This document shows positions 17,858 to 26,499 of a DNA stretch of 64,000 nt, piece by piece; position 1 is the stretch's first letter; each line of letters begins with the position of its first letter. Below the pieces are notes generated by a model. It searched no databases, was not told the origin of the DNA, and worked only from the letters and a program-made list of their open reading frames with translations. A program made the position numbers and the translations under genes. The stretch spans positions 179,001 to 243,000 of the forward strand of contig WNKV01000010.1 of the NCBI GenBank assembly GCA_009720755.1. The letters are read 5' to 3'. This DNA is from Rhodoplanes serenus. GTDB lineage: Bacteria; Pseudomonadota; Alphaproteobacteria; Rhizobiales; Xanthobacteraceae.

Positions 17858-19276
17858 CTACGTGTCGAGCACCCAAGTGTCCTTGGTGCCGCCTCCCTGG
17901 CTGGAATTGACGACGAGCGAGCCGCGCTGCAACGCCACCCGGGTGAGGCCGCCCGGCACGATGCGCACCGCATCGCGCCCGGTGAGCACGAACGGCCGCA
18001 GGTCGATGTGGCGCGGCGCCACGCCGCGCTCGACCCAGGTCGGACAGGTGGAGAGCGCCAGCGTCGGCTGCGCGATGTAGTTCTTCGGGTCGGCCTCGAT
18101 GCGGGTGCGGAAGGCGGCGATGCGGCCCTTGTCGGCCATCGGCCCGACCAGCATGCCGTAGCCGCCGGAGCCATGCACCTCCTTGACCACCAGCTCGGGC
18201 AGATGGTCCAGCACATAAGCGAGGTCGTCGGGGTCGCGGCAGCGCCAGGTCGGCACGTTCTGGAGGATCGGCTCCTCGCCGAGATAGAAGCGCAGGATCT
18301 CCGGCATGTAGCTGTAGATCGCCTTGTCGTCGGCGATGCCGGTGCCGACCGCGTTGGCGAGTGTCACCTGGCCGGCCTGGTAGGCCGACATCAGCCCCGG
18401 CACCCCGAGGGTCGAGTCGGGCCGGAACGCCAGCGGATCGAGGAAGTCGTCGTCGACGCGGCGATAGATCACGTCGACCCGCTTCGGCCCCTCGGTGGTG
18501 CGCATGTAGACGACGCCACCCTTGACCAGGAGATCACGGCCTTCGACCAGCTCGATGCCGAGCTTGTCGGCCAGGAACGAGTGCTCGAAATAGGCCGAGT
18601 TGTAGATGCCGGGGGTGAGCAGCACCACGGTCGGGTCGGCCGCCGCGGTGTCGGGCGCCACCGACTTCAGGGTGGCCAGCAGTTCGTCCGGATAGTTCTC
18701 AACCGGCGCCACCCGGTAGCGCGAGAACAGGTCCGGGAACAGCCGCATCATGATCTCGCGGTTCTCCAGCATGTAGGAGACCCCGGACGGGGTACGGGCG
18801 TTGTCCTCCAGCACATAGAAGGTCTTGGCGTCGACCCGGACGATGTCGATGCCGGCAATGTGGACGTAGACGTCGTGCGGCACCTTCTGGGCGTTCATCT
18901 CGGGCCGGAACACCTGGTTCTGGAACACCAGGTCCTCGGGGATCAGGCCGGCCTTGAGGATCTCGCGCCGTCCGTAGATGTCCTTGAGGTAGAGATTGAT
19001 GGCCTTGACACGCTGCGTCAGGCCGCGCCGCAGCAGGTCCCATTCGGCGGCGCCGAGGATGCGCGGAATGACGTCGAAGGGGATCAGCCGCTCGGTCGAG
19101 TCGGCCTCGCCATAGACCGCGAAGGTGATGCCGATGCGGCGGAACAGCAGCTCAGCCTCCTGCCGGCGCTGCTCGAGAATATCGGGCTCGAGGTCCCGCA
19201 ACCAGGCGTCGAGCCCCGCATAGGCGGGACGGATCTCGCCATTCGCGCCCCGCATCTCGTCGAAACAGTCCGCCAT
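17858..19276 (-). CDS. Circularly permuted ATP-grasp protein
   Basis: This 472-residue enzyme is of the circularly permuted ATP-grasp type 2 family, predicted to ligate amino acids or peptides using ATP. Markers are FYVLEDNARTPSGVSYMLE, KRVDVIYRRVDDDFLDPLAF, GTGIADDKAIYSYMPEI and KEVHGSGGYGML (glycine-rich loop). The start is ATG 19276 (MADCFDEMRGANGEIRPAY), matching the family; the frame stays open far upstream but is antisense to the next gene. It is the first gene of the Anbu cluster. Probable control elements lie in the 303-base spacer before it. Confidence 0.93.
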   Translation of the reverse strand: MADCFDEMRGANGEIRPAYAGLDAWLRDLEPDILEQRRQEAELLFRRIGITFAVYGEADSTERLIPFDVIPRILGAAEWDLLRRGLTQRVKAINLYLKDIYGRREILKAGLIPEDLVFQNQVFRPEMNAQKVPHDVYVHIAGIDIVRVDAKTFYVLEDNARTPSGVSYMLENREIMMRLFPDLFSRYRVAPVENYPDELLATLKSVAPDTAAADPTVVLLTPGIYNSAYFEHSFLADKLGIELVEGRDLLVKGGVVYMRTTEGPKRVDVIYRRVDDDFLDPLAFRPDSTLGVPGLMSAYQAGQVTLANAVGTGIADDKAIYSYMPEILRFYLGEEPILQNVPTWRCRDPDDLAYVLDHLPELVVKEVHGSGGYGMLVGPMADKGRIAAFRTRIEADPKNYIAQPTLALSTCPTWVERGVAPRHIDLRPFVLTGRDAVRIVPGGLTRVALQRGSLVVNSSQGGGTKDTWVLDT

Positions 19277-19579
19277 GCCCCACTCGTCCCCGACGGCGTC
19301 CCACGCCGGTGCCTGCCCCCGGCGAAGCCTATCCGCCGCTGGGCTGCCCTGTCTGAAAGCGATGCAAGCATCGAGCCACCGTCTCACGGGCCGGCCCGCT
19401 CGTCCATGCACGCCCGACCGTCGGGCGCAGGCGTCTCCCGTTCCCGGAATTGCCCAACAATTGGGCGGCGGCTGGCCATATGGACAGCGATCGCCGGTGG
19501 ATGCGGTCGAGATCCGCGCCCGGCGCGCTTGAGCCGTGGTTTCGGTCGCGATAGAGGACAGCCACGCCGGAGTTGCACA
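19277..19579. other. Divergent intergenic region of the Anbu cluster
   Basis: This 303-base gap carries two small perfect inverted repeats: CGATGC-AA-GCATCG (19360-19373) and GCCCAA-CAA-TTGGGC (19452-19466). Either could be a regulator site for the ATP-grasp operon or for the plus-strand gene. No confident promoter boxes are seen. Confidence 0.4.
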
Positions 19580-20377
19580 ATGAACGAGAACACGAGCGTT
19601 TCCGCCACTGCCGCGGCCTCCGCGACCCCCATCGTGACGGCCGGCCTTCTGGTGATCGGCGACGAGATCCTGTCGGGCCGGACCAAGGACAAGAACATCG
19701 GCTACCTCGCCGAGTACCTCACGGCGATCGGCATCGACCTGCGCGAGGTCCGGCTGGTGCCGGACATCGAGGACGAGATCGTGGCGGCGCTCGACGCGCT
19801 GCGGAGCCGCTTCACCTATGTGTTCACCACCGGCGGCATCGGGCCGACCCACGACGACATCACGGCGGACGCGGTGGCTCGCGCCTTCGGGGTGCCGCTC
19901 GATCTCGACCCGCGCGCCGTGGCGCTGCTGCGCGAGCGGGTGGGCGAGGCGGGGCTCAACGAGGCGCGGCTGCGCATGGCGCGCATTCCGCGCGGCGCCG
20001 CGCTGGTCGACAACCCGGTGTCGAAGGCGCCGGGCTTCTGGATCGGCAACGTGATCGTCATGGCCGGCGTGCCGACCATCATGCAGGCGATGCTGGACGC
20101 GGTCGCCCCGCAGCTGCGCACCGGCGCCAAGGTCGTCTCCGAGAGCGTGCGCGCCGATCTGCGCGAGGGCGACATCGGCACCGAGCTCGGCGGCGTCGCC
20201 AAGGCGCATCCCGAGGTGATGATCGGCAGCTACCCGTTCGCCGACGAGCAGGGGCGCCCGAACACCAACCTGGTGATCCGCGGCCGCGATCCCGCCCGGG
20301 TGGCGGCCGCCCGCGCCGCCGTCGAGGCCATGCTGAACGAGGTGCGCGCCACTCTGGCGGGCACGTCTGCCTCGTGA
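19580..20377 (+). CDS. Molybdopterin-binding domain protein (CinA N-terminal-like)
   Basis: A 265-residue protein whose core is the MoaB/Mog fold: [38 protein letters not shown] and [15 protein letters not shown]. This is the N-terminal domain of CinA-type proteins without the C-terminal nicotinamide-nucleotide amidase domain. Such stand-alone proteins are usually annotated as competence/damage-inducible or molybdopterin-binding proteins; whether they bind molybdopterin is untested. ATG 19580 fits; the first 18 residues are low complexity. It is followed by gpt at 100 bases. Confidence 0.85.
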   Translation: MNENTSVSATAAASATPIVTAGLLVIGDEILSGRTKDKNIGYLAEYLTAIGIDLREVRLVPDIEDEIVAALDALRSRFTYVFTTGGIGPTHDDITADAVARAFGVPLDLDPRAVALLRERVGEAGLNEARLRMARIPRGAALVDNPVSKAPGFWIGNVIVMAGVPTIMQAMLDAVAPQLRTGAKVVSESVRADLREGDIGTELGGVAKAHPEVMIGSYPFADEQGRPNTNLVIRGRDPARVAAARAAVEAMLNEVRATLAGTSAS

Positions 20378-20477
20378 CCCCCGCGAGTTTCGACGGGCTC
20401 GGCGCGCCACCCACCGGCCGAGCCATTTCCTTCGCACGCGCCACCGAGGCCCGTGCTTCGCGATCTGGAGAGACGAG

Positions 20478-20999
20478 ATGGCCGCGGCCGCGACCCCCGA
20501 CAAGGCGTTCCCCGTATCTTGGGACATGTTCCATCGCGACTGCCGGGCGCTGACCTGGCGGCTGGCCGGGCAGGGGCCGTTCGACGCGCTGGTGACGGTG
20601 ACGCGCGGCGGCCTGGTGCCGGCCGCCATCGTGGCGCGCGAGCTCGGCATCCGGGTGGTCGAGACCATTTGCGTGGCGAGCTACGGCGGCACCTCGGGTG
20701 TTCCGGACACCCAGCAGGGCGAGCTGCGCATTCTCAAGGGTGTGGCCGAGGAGATCGTGCGGCTCGGCCGCGGCGACGGCGCCCGCGTGCTGATCGTCGA
20801 CGACCTGGTGGATACCGGCAAGACCGCCCGGGTGGTGCGCGACCTGCTGCCCAAGGCGCATTTCGCCACCGTCTACGCCAAGCCGATGGGGCGGCCGCTG
20901 GTCGACACCTTCATCACCGAGGTGTCGCAGGACACCTGGATCTTCTTTCCCTGGGATACCGGGCTGGCGTTTCAGCCGCCGATCTCCGGGGGGGCCTGA
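20478..20999 (+). CDS. gpt: Xanthine phosphoribosyltransferase
   Basis: A 173-residue type I phosphoribosyltransferase matching bacterial Gpt: [20 protein letters not shown] at the start, [18 protein letters not shown], and the PRPP-binding motif [13 protein letters not shown] (104-116). The C-terminal [16 protein letters not shown] is typical of the xanthine/guanine-specific enzyme. It salvages xanthine and guanine to XMP and GMP. Together with guaC at 24 kb it marks a local set of purine-salvage genes. ATG 20478 has a purine-rich GGAGAGAC upstream. Confidence 0.93.
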   Translation: MAAAATPDKAFPVSWDMFHRDCRALTWRLAGQGPFDALVTVTRGGLVPAAIVARELGIRVVETICVASYGGTSGVPDTQQGELRILKGVAEEIVRLGRGDGARVLIVDDLVDTGKTARVVRDLLPKAHFATVYAKPMGRPLVDTFITEVSQDTWIFFPWDTGLAFQPPISGGA

Positions 21000-21024
21000 C
21001 GTAAGGCAATGAAAGGGACATGCC

Positions 21025-21561
21025 ATGGCCGGCCGTGACGACCTGCCCTTCGAGCCCGATCTCGAGACCGACGACATCGACGACGAGCTCGACGTCCACT
21101 ACCGGGCGCTGCGCAGCATCGCGCTCGACTATATCGAGGAGCACGCGGTTCCGGAGGATGTCGTCTCGGCCCTCCTGGTCGACGTCGCCATCGAGCTGCG
21201 CAAGGTCGGCTACGTGCTCGAGACCGAGAAGCCGTCGGTGACCGGGCTGAAGCTCGAGCTCGACCGCTGGCGCGCCGACTTCGACGGCGTGGTGCGCTCC
21301 CACAAGAAGGAGGCGGAGAGCTTCCTGGAGGAGATGCGCGACGCCATGGCGGACGCCGACAGCCTGGAGCGGGCGGCGGCGGAGCGCGACGACGACACCG
21401 ATGCCGATGACGAGGAGGCCCTGGCGGCCGAGCGGGAAGCCGAGGCGGCCGGACAGGCCGTGTCGCGCGGAGGCAGCGGGACCGACACGGTCGCGGAGCC
21501 CGAGCCTGCGGCGCCGCGGAACGGCATCAGGTCGCATCCCGGCTCGAAGACGGAGCACTGA
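21025..21561 (+). CDS. Conserved hypothetical acidic protein
   Basis: A 178-residue acidic protein. The first 100 residues look folded and helical (LRSIALDYIEEHAVPEDVVS, then LKLELDRWRADFDGVV). The last 60 are a Glu/Asp/Ala-rich, probably disordered tail. No signal peptide or membrane segment is present. ATG 21025 has AAAGGGA upstream, 25 bases behind gpt, so cotranscription is likely. I do not recognise the family. Codon pattern and spacing support a real gene. Confidence 0.7.
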   Translation: MAGRDDLPFEPDLETDDIDDELDVHYRALRSIALDYIEEHAVPEDVVSALLVDVAIELRKVGYVLETEKPSVTGLKLELDRWRADFDGVVRSHKKEAESFLEEMRDAMADADSLERAAAERDDDTDADDEEALAAEREAEAAGQAVSRGGSGTDTVAEPEPAAPRNGIRSHPGSKTEH

Positions 21562-21656
21562 GCCGACCGGGGTGACCGCCGGCGGCGCCCGATCATCCCC
21601 TTGCGCGGCCACGGCGCGACGGGAATGCTGCGCGCCGTCGCCCACGACGGCGCCTT

Positions 21657-21742
21657 GCGGACGTGGCGGAACGGTAGACGCAGCGGACTTAAAATCCGCT
21701 GGGGGAGACCTCGTGCGGGTTCGAGTCCCGCCGTCCGCACCA
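21657..21742 (+). tRNA. tRNA-Leu (anticodon UAA)
   Basis: The acceptor arms GCGGACG and CGTCCGC pair at the ends. The anticodon stem-loop is GCGGACTTAAAATCCGC with TAA at the anticodon position. A long variable arm follows, as expected for class II tRNA-Leu, then the T arm with GGTTCGAGTCC. CCA is encoded. Length is 86 bases. Confidence 0.97.
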
Positions 21743-21789
21743 AGTAACCGCTTTGTCCGCCGACCCGAGCCCCGCCGACCCGGCCCACC

Positions 21790-22659
21790 TCACACCCGGC
21801 GCAGCAGGGCCCACATGTTGTCGCTGGTCGGCAGCCGCCAGGTCGGCCCGAAAGAGGTGCGGAAGCCGCAGGTCTCGGCCATCGCCCGCAGGGTTTTCGG
21901 GGTGAAGTAGTTCTGGTGGTCGGGGAGGCGGAAGCCGCACCAGCGCCGGCCCATGACGCGGCGGTTGAGGCTGCCGTAGTTCGGCACCTTGACGATGGCC
22001 ACGCCGTCCGGTGCCAGGGTCCGGTGAATCTCGCGCAGCACCGCGAGCGGGTGGGATTCGTGCTCCAGATAGGACTGGAGCGTCGCCGCCGTGAAAAAGC
22101 CGTCCGGGAAGCCGCGCAGCCCGGCGAGGCACGGCGCCGCGACGACATCGCCGCCCCGGCGGGCGAAGCGGGCGCGGGCCTCGGCGGCGGCCGCGGCCGA
22201 GACCTCGATGCCATAGGGGACATAGCCCGGCGCCAGTGTCTCGTAGCTGCGCCCATGGCCACAGCCGAGATCCACCACGTTACCGGGTGCCGCATGGGCG
22301 GCGATCAGCGCGGCGCTGCTCTTGCGCGGCAGCAGGTGGAGGCGCCAGCGCGTCGCCCGGCTCAGCTTCTGCTGGGTGGTGCGGGTGGCGTCGCGCCATT
22401 CGCTTTCGAGCTGCGAGGTCTTCTCCCACGACATCTGCTCCGACAGCGCCTCGTAGACCGGGCCGGAGGTCGTGTAGGTCAGCCCGCAGCCGGCGCAGGT
22501 CTTCACGGTCCAGCGGCCGAGCGAGTAGGGGCCGGGCGCCGTCGCGGCGTTGTCGTCGCCGCAGTGGGGGCAGGTGCGCGCCACGACGGCGACCTCGCCG
22601 AACACCGAGTCCTGCCAGGAGGAGAAATCCGCTGCGGCGGAGGGCGCGTTCGCGGGCAT
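21790..22659 (-). CDS. Class I SAM-dependent methyltransferase with N-terminal zinc finger
   Basis: This 289-residue protein has two cysteine pairs (C30/C33 and C55/C58) forming a zinc-ribbon-like lead, then a Methyltransf_23-type domain with motif I VVDLGCGHGRSYE (128-140) and post-motif LREIHRTLAPDG. The layout (CxxC ribbon plus SAM domain plus HQNYFTPKTLRAMAE near the C-terminus) is common among sugar or polysaccharide-modifying methyltransferases, but no glycan genes are adjacent. It ends 48 bases from the tRNA-Leu on the opposite strand. Confidence 0.85.
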   Translation of the reverse strand: MPANAPSAAADFSSWQDSVFGEVAVVARTCPHCGDDNAATAPGPYSLGRWTVKTCAGCGLTYTTSGPVYEALSEQMSWEKTSQLESEWRDATRTTQQKLSRATRWRLHLLPRKSSAALIAAHAAPGNVVDLGCGHGRSYETLAPGYVPYGIEVSAAAAAEARARFARRGGDVVAAPCLAGLRGFPDGFFTAATLQSYLEHESHPLAVLREIHRTLAPDGVAIVKVPNYGSLNRRVMGRRWCGFRLPDHQNYFTPKTLRAMAETCGFRTSFGPTWRLPTSDNMWALLRRV

Positions 22660-22858
22660 GGTCGGCCTCCGGGCGTAGAATCCGGTCGATCGGTCCGGCG
22701 CATCCGGAACCGGCAGGGGGCGTATCGATGGCCCAGCCTCACATTCGCGTCAACGAGATCCGGCGGCGGTGTACGATGCGCCCCGGCGATTCTACCGTGG
22801 TGGGGCTGCGGATGCGGCGTTCGGGGCGTTCCGGGACGGACATTCGGGAGACGAGCAA

Positions 22859-23209
22859 ATGTCGCGTAAGCTCACCCTCGTGCTGGCGGCCGGTGCGTGG
22901 CTCGGCCTGGCTCTTTTGACCACCACCCCGGCCTCGGCCGGATACTACGGCTACGGCTATGGCTACGGCACCGCGTGCTGGAGCTGCGGTCCCTGGTACA
23001 GCCCGTACTATGCGCGGCCCTATGCGGCACGCCCCTATTACGTGCCGACCTATTATGCGCCGAGCTACTACGCGCCCGCTCCGGTCTATTATCCGGCCCG
23101 GGCTTACTATCCGGCCCCGTATTACGGCGGCGTCGCCTATGGCTGGCGGCGGCCCGTCGGCTGGTCCTATGGCTGGCGCGATCCCTACTGGAACTGGCGG
23201 CGCTGGTAG
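22859..23209 (+). CDS. Small secreted tyrosine-rich protein
   Basis: A 116-residue protein: a clear Sec signal (MSRKLTLVLAAGAWLGLALL, cut near PASA-GY), then a mature part made almost only of Tyr, Ala, Pro, Trp and Gly in YYAP/YYPA-type near-repeats, ending YWNWRRW. Two cysteines (CWSC) could form a disulfide. Such proteins are frequent in Bradyrhizobiaceae-type genomes and are of unknown function, perhaps cell-envelope structural peptides. ATG 22859 is preceded by GGGAGACG. It stands alone. Confidence 0.8.
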   Translation: MSRKLTLVLAAGAWLGLALLTTTPASAGYYGYGYGYGTACWSCGPWYSPYYARPYAARPYYVPTYYAPSYYAPAPVYYPARAYYPAPYYGGVAYGWRRPVGWSYGWRDPYWNWRRW

Positions 23210-23388
23210 CAGGCGCCGTTGACGCCGCGGCAGGGCAGTCGGGGCTGACCGTCCGGCGGTGAGCGCCGGAGAGCGGCATTCGTGGACGACGCGACGGACC
23301 AGGGCTCTTTGCGCCGGCTGGAGCAGGCCGAACGGTGTTCCGAATTCCCGACCATCGTCTGGACAGCAAAGACCCGCCTGGACAGCAA

Positions 23389-23418
23389 AAGGGCCGCCCC
23401 GTGACAAGAGCGGCCCTT
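23389..23418 (-). terminator. Minus-strand terminator-like hairpin behind guaC
   Basis: The arms AAGGGCCGC and GCGGCCCTT enclose 12 bases. On the minus strand the stem is followed by TTTTGC. It lies about 340 bases behind the guaC stop, so it could end a long guaC 3' UTR or an unannotated small RNA. Confidence 0.5.
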
Positions 23419-23528
23419 CGTGCCTCGCAGGCGAAAACGCCCCGGGCGGCATTGCCGACAAGATGCTGGGGGGAAGGGGGGGCAAGGGGACCAGCAACGT
23501 TGTCGTGGAGATAATCCGCGAGACGGCG

Positions 23529-23557
23529 TGCGGTTCCTAGGCACCGCAGAATTTTTT
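23529..23557 (+). terminator. Plus-strand terminator-like hairpin with T6 tract
   Basis: The arms TGCGGT and ACCGCA enclose an eight-base loop and are followed by GAATTTTTT. The stem is short but the T tract is strong for this GC-rich sequence. No plus-strand gene ends directly before it. Confidence 0.45.
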
Positions 23558-23653
23558 GCGAGCCTCGGCGCGGACGTGCGCCGGCTGGCACGGTCCGCCG
23601 GATCGCCGGGCGGCGGCCGGCCAGCCACCACGAGGCGTCTGCGGCCTTCCCCC

Positions 23654-23755
23654 GAGCGGAGTCCGATCCAAATGGACCGGCCTCCGCTCTGAACTCCTTG
23701 CATCAGCGCATTTTCGGCGACGAACCGGGGCCCACGTCGCCGGACGATGCTCAAA
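23654..23755. repeat. Dispersed intergenic repeat, copy 1 (pair with 46622-46724)
   Basis: About 100 bases here resemble 46622-46724 in the same orientation: both contain GGA(G/C)TCCGATCCAA, GGACCGGCC, a GCGCAT/ATCGCAT spot, CGACG(A/G)CGAACCGG, and end CGCCGGACGATGCTC or a near match. It resembles the GCAT...CCGG intergenic palindromes known from Rhizobiales. It abuts the guaC stop codon. Confidence 0.7.
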
Positions 23756-23758
23756 AGC

Positions 23759-24802
23759 TCAGCGGTCAAACACCGTGTTGCGCTGGGCGCCGACGAGCAC
23801 GAAGGTGGTGCGCTTCGGCACCTCCTTGAGGCGGGTGGCGCCGATATAGGTCATCGACGAGCGCAGGCCGCCCATGATGTGCTGGAGCGTCGCCTTCACG
23901 GGGCCGCGATACGGCACCTCGACGGTCTTGCCCTCGGCGGCGCGATAGTCGGCGACGCCGCCGTGATACTTGTTCATCGCGGTGTCGGACGACATGCCGT
24001 AGAACTCCAGGCCGACCGGGACGCTCTCGCCGTTGCGGATCTCGTAGCGGACCCGGCCCTCGCACTCGTCGTGGCCGGCCAGCATGCCGCCCAGCATGAC
24101 GAAGTCGGCGCCGCCGCCGAACGCCTTGGCGACGTCGCCCGGCACCGTGCAGCCGCCATCCGAGCAGACATGGCCGCGCAGCCCGTGCGCCGCATCGGCG
24201 CACTCGATCACGGCGGAGAGCTGCGGATAGCCGACGCCGGTGAGATCGCGGGTTGTGCACACCGAGCCCGAGCCGATGCCGACCTTGACGATGTCGGCGC
24301 CGGCCAGGATCAGCGCCTCCGCCATCTCGCCGGTCACGATGGCGCCCGCCATGATGACCGAGTCGGGATTCTCGGCGCGCACCCGCTGCACCACCTGGAG
24401 GAACTGCTCGCTGTAGCCGTTGGCGACGTCGATGCAGATCTTGCCGACCGGCACCTGGGCCCGCACCAGTGCGAGCTTGTCGAGATCCTCGGTCGTCGTG
24501 CCGATGGAGTAGAACACGTTGTCGGCGATCTCGCTGCGCAGGAACTCGATCAGCCGCTCGGCGGGATAGTGCTTGTGCAGCGCCACCATGGCGCCGAACG
24601 GCGCGAACGCCCGCGCGACGCTGAAGGTGCCGACCGTATCCATGTTGGAGGCGATCAGCGGAAAGCCGGTCCATTCGCGCCCGGTGTGGACGAAGCGGAA
24701 CGAGCGGGTGACGTCGACGTCGGCGCGCGAGCTCAGCGTCGATCGCTTCGGACGGATCAGGACGTCTTTGAAGTCGAGCTTCGGGTCGGTTTCGATGTGC
24801 AT
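23759..24802 (-). CDS. guaC: GMP reductase
   Basis: A 347-residue enzyme of the IMPDH/GMPR family, the exact length of E. coli GuaC. It converts GMP to IMP with NADPH. Seen: [20 protein letters not shown] at the start, the catalytic Cys loop [38 protein letters not shown] (phosphate site) and the C-terminal [16 protein letters not shown]. It lacks the CBS domains of IMP dehydrogenase. ATG 24802 is the family start. With gpt it supports purine salvage and interconversion. Confidence 0.95.
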   Translation of the reverse strand: MHIETDPKLDFKDVLIRPKRSTLSSRADVDVTRSFRFVHTGREWTGFPLIASNMDTVGTFSVARAFAPFGAMVALHKHYPAERLIEFLRSEIADNVFYSIGTTTEDLDKLALVRAQVPVGKICIDVANGYSEQFLQVVQRVRAENPDSVIMAGAIVTGEMAEALILAGADIVKVGIGSGSVCTTRDLTGVGYPQLSAVIECADAAHGLRGHVCSDGGCTVPGDVAKAFGGGADFVMLGGMLAGHDECEGRVRYEIRNGESVPVGLEFYGMSSDTAMNKYHGGVADYRAAEGKTVEVPYRGPVKATLQHIMGGLRSSMTYIGATRLKEVPKRTTFVLVGAQRNTVFDR

Positions 24803-25248
24803 GCCAATGGGTCCGGGCCGGTCGTCGTCCGGCCATCGAGGAATCCGCCGGGAGGGGAGAGGTGAGAGGATCGCGGACCCCGCATGGTAGCAGAGTTCGG
24901 GAGCGGGCGCGCCACGTGCGCATGGCGCCCAGCCGCCTCGCGGCCACGGCCCGTCCCAAGCGAGCAGCGCGGCGCGGGCCGGCCATAACGGAATCCGATA
25001 GCGTTCCGAATTCTCAGTATTGGACCTCGCCGGAACGAACCCCTTAGCGTGGTGGCCGTGGACGGGACCTCGCCGGAACGGCGCGTCCCGGCGGCCCCGG
25101 AGAGCATGCTCCCACCGGCCCGCCGGCGCCTCCGGCGCCCCTCCGACCGGGAGGACGCCCTGTGAGTCGTGACCGATCGCGCGCCGTCCGGCCCGGCTCC
25201 CGCTCCGGTGCCTCTCTCCGTCCCGACGCTCCGACAAGGATCGCCCTC
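24803..25248. other. guaC / Bug divergent intergenic region
   Basis: This 446-base gap contains a 16-base exact direct repeat, GGACCTCGCCGGAACG, at 25022-25037 and 25065-25080 (43-base period), a possible regulator site pair for the Bug gene or guaC. No gene or RNA is apparent. Confidence 0.4.
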
Positions 25249-26241
25249 ATGACGATTGCTCTCCGTGGACTGCGCCTCGCGCTCGTGCTCGCGGCGGCGG
25301 TGCTGCTCCTCGCCGCTGCGCCCCGCTCCGGCTCGGCCCAGGATTACCCGAACAGGGTGATCAAGCTCGTGGTGCCGACGCCGCCCGGCGGGATGGCCGA
25401 TCTGCTCGGGCGCGTCATCGCGACGAAGATCGCCGAGAACACCAAGGCGACCGTCATCGTCGAGAACAAGACCGGCGCCGCCGGCCTCATCGCCGCCGAC
25501 ATGGTGGCCCATTCGCCGCCCGACGGTTACACGGTCTTCCTCACCTATCACGCGACGCAGTCCATCCTGCATCTGATCACCGCCAAGATGACCTACGATC
25601 CGGTGAAGGACTTCGTCCCCATCATCTATGTGGCGATCGCTCCCAACGTGCTGATCATCAACCCGGCGCTGCCGGCCAAGTCGGTGCAGGAGCTGGTCGC
25701 CTACGCCAAGGCCAATCCCGGCAAGCTCACCTATGCGTCGCAGGGCAAGGGCACCACGGGCCATCTCGGCGGCGAGATGTTCAAGCAGGCCACCGGCATC
25801 GAGATCACCCATGTGCCGTATCGCGGCGCCGCGCCAGCGCTCCAGGATCTGATCGGCGGGCAGGTCGGCATGATGTTCGACATCGTGCCGCTCGCCCGCG
25901 AGCACATCACGGCCGGCAAGGTGCGGGCGCTCGCCGTCACCTCGGCGCAGCGCTCGCCGGTGCTGCCCGATGTGCCGACTACGACCGAGGTGGGCATGCC
26001 GGAGGTGCAGGGTGGCGCCTGGTGGGGCCTGGTCGCCCCCGCCGGCACGCCGAAGCCGATCGTCGACTGGCTGAACACCGAGACCCGCAAGGCGTTCGCC
26101 TCGCCGGAGGTGCGCGACCGCCTCACCGAGCAGGGCCTCACCTTCTTCCTCGGCACGCCGGAGCAGCTCGCCGAGCACGCCGCCGCGGAGACGCGGCGCT
26201 GGGGGGCCGTGATCGAGAAGGCCGGCATCAAGCCGGAGTGA
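25249..26241 (+). CDS. Bug/TctC-type tripartite tricarboxylate transporter receptor
   Basis: A second Bug-family periplasmic receptor, 330 residues. A Sec-type signal (LALVLAAAVLLLAAAPRSGS) precedes AQDYPNRVIKLVVPTPPGGM, the family opening, then SPPDGYTVFL and VPYRGAAPALQDLIGGQVGM. Unlike the receptor at 6640, it has no twin-arginine motif. ATG 25249 is used; an in-frame GTG upstream (25162) gives a poor N-terminus. No transporter membrane genes are nearby. The ligand is unknown; dicarboxylates and other organic acids are typical. Confidence 0.9.
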   Translation: MTIALRGLRLALVLAAAVLLLAAAPRSGSAQDYPNRVIKLVVPTPPGGMADLLGRVIATKIAENTKATVIVENKTGAAGLIAADMVAHSPPDGYTVFLTYHATQSILHLITAKMTYDPVKDFVPIIYVAIAPNVLIINPALPAKSVQELVAYAKANPGKLTYASQGKGTTGHLGGEMFKQATGIEITHVPYRGAAPALQDLIGGQVGMMFDIVPLAREHITAGKVRALAVTSAQRSPVLPDVPTTTEVGMPEVQGGAWWGLVAPAGTPKPIVDWLNTETRKAFASPEVRDRLTEQGLTFFLGTPEQLAEHAAAETRRWGAVIEKAGIKPE

Positions 26242-26499
26242 GGCGGCGTCCGCCGCATCGGCCCGACGATGATCGACGACGCCGGCGGTCTCTCCCGCCG
26301 GCGTCACCGTCTGCGGCGCGGTGGAGCCGGCAGGGCGAGGCGCCGCGATTGCGGGTTGTTCACGGGAACGTGATACGATCGACTGATCAACCGACGTCCG
26401 CTCGGGCTATCCTGTGCGCGGTCCGGGACCATGCCGCGCGCCCGAGTTCGATTCGCTGCGGCACGTCCCCGTCCTGATCCGTGTCCGCAGGAGCCCGCC

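Larger units (their letters stand above)
23210..23758. other. Long non-coding gap with two hairpins and a dispersed repeat
   Basis: This 549-base gap has no convincing gene. It contains a minus-directed hairpin (23389-23418), a plus-directed hairpin followed by a T tract (23529-23557), and a dispersed repeat (23654-23755). An 11-base direct repeat (CCTGGACAGCA) precedes the first hairpin. A small RNA between or at the hairpins is possible. Confidence 0.45.

Noticed and set aside
17858..20668. Very long minus-strand frame extending the ATP-grasp protein upstream
   Set aside because: The extension is antisense to the molybdopterin-domain gene and gpt; the family N-terminus is at ATG 19276.
23259..23540. 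Plus-strand frame ending just before a hairpin with T tract
   Set aside because: N-terminal half has no protein-like pattern and overlaps repeats and the minus-strand hairpin; conservation would be needed to call it.
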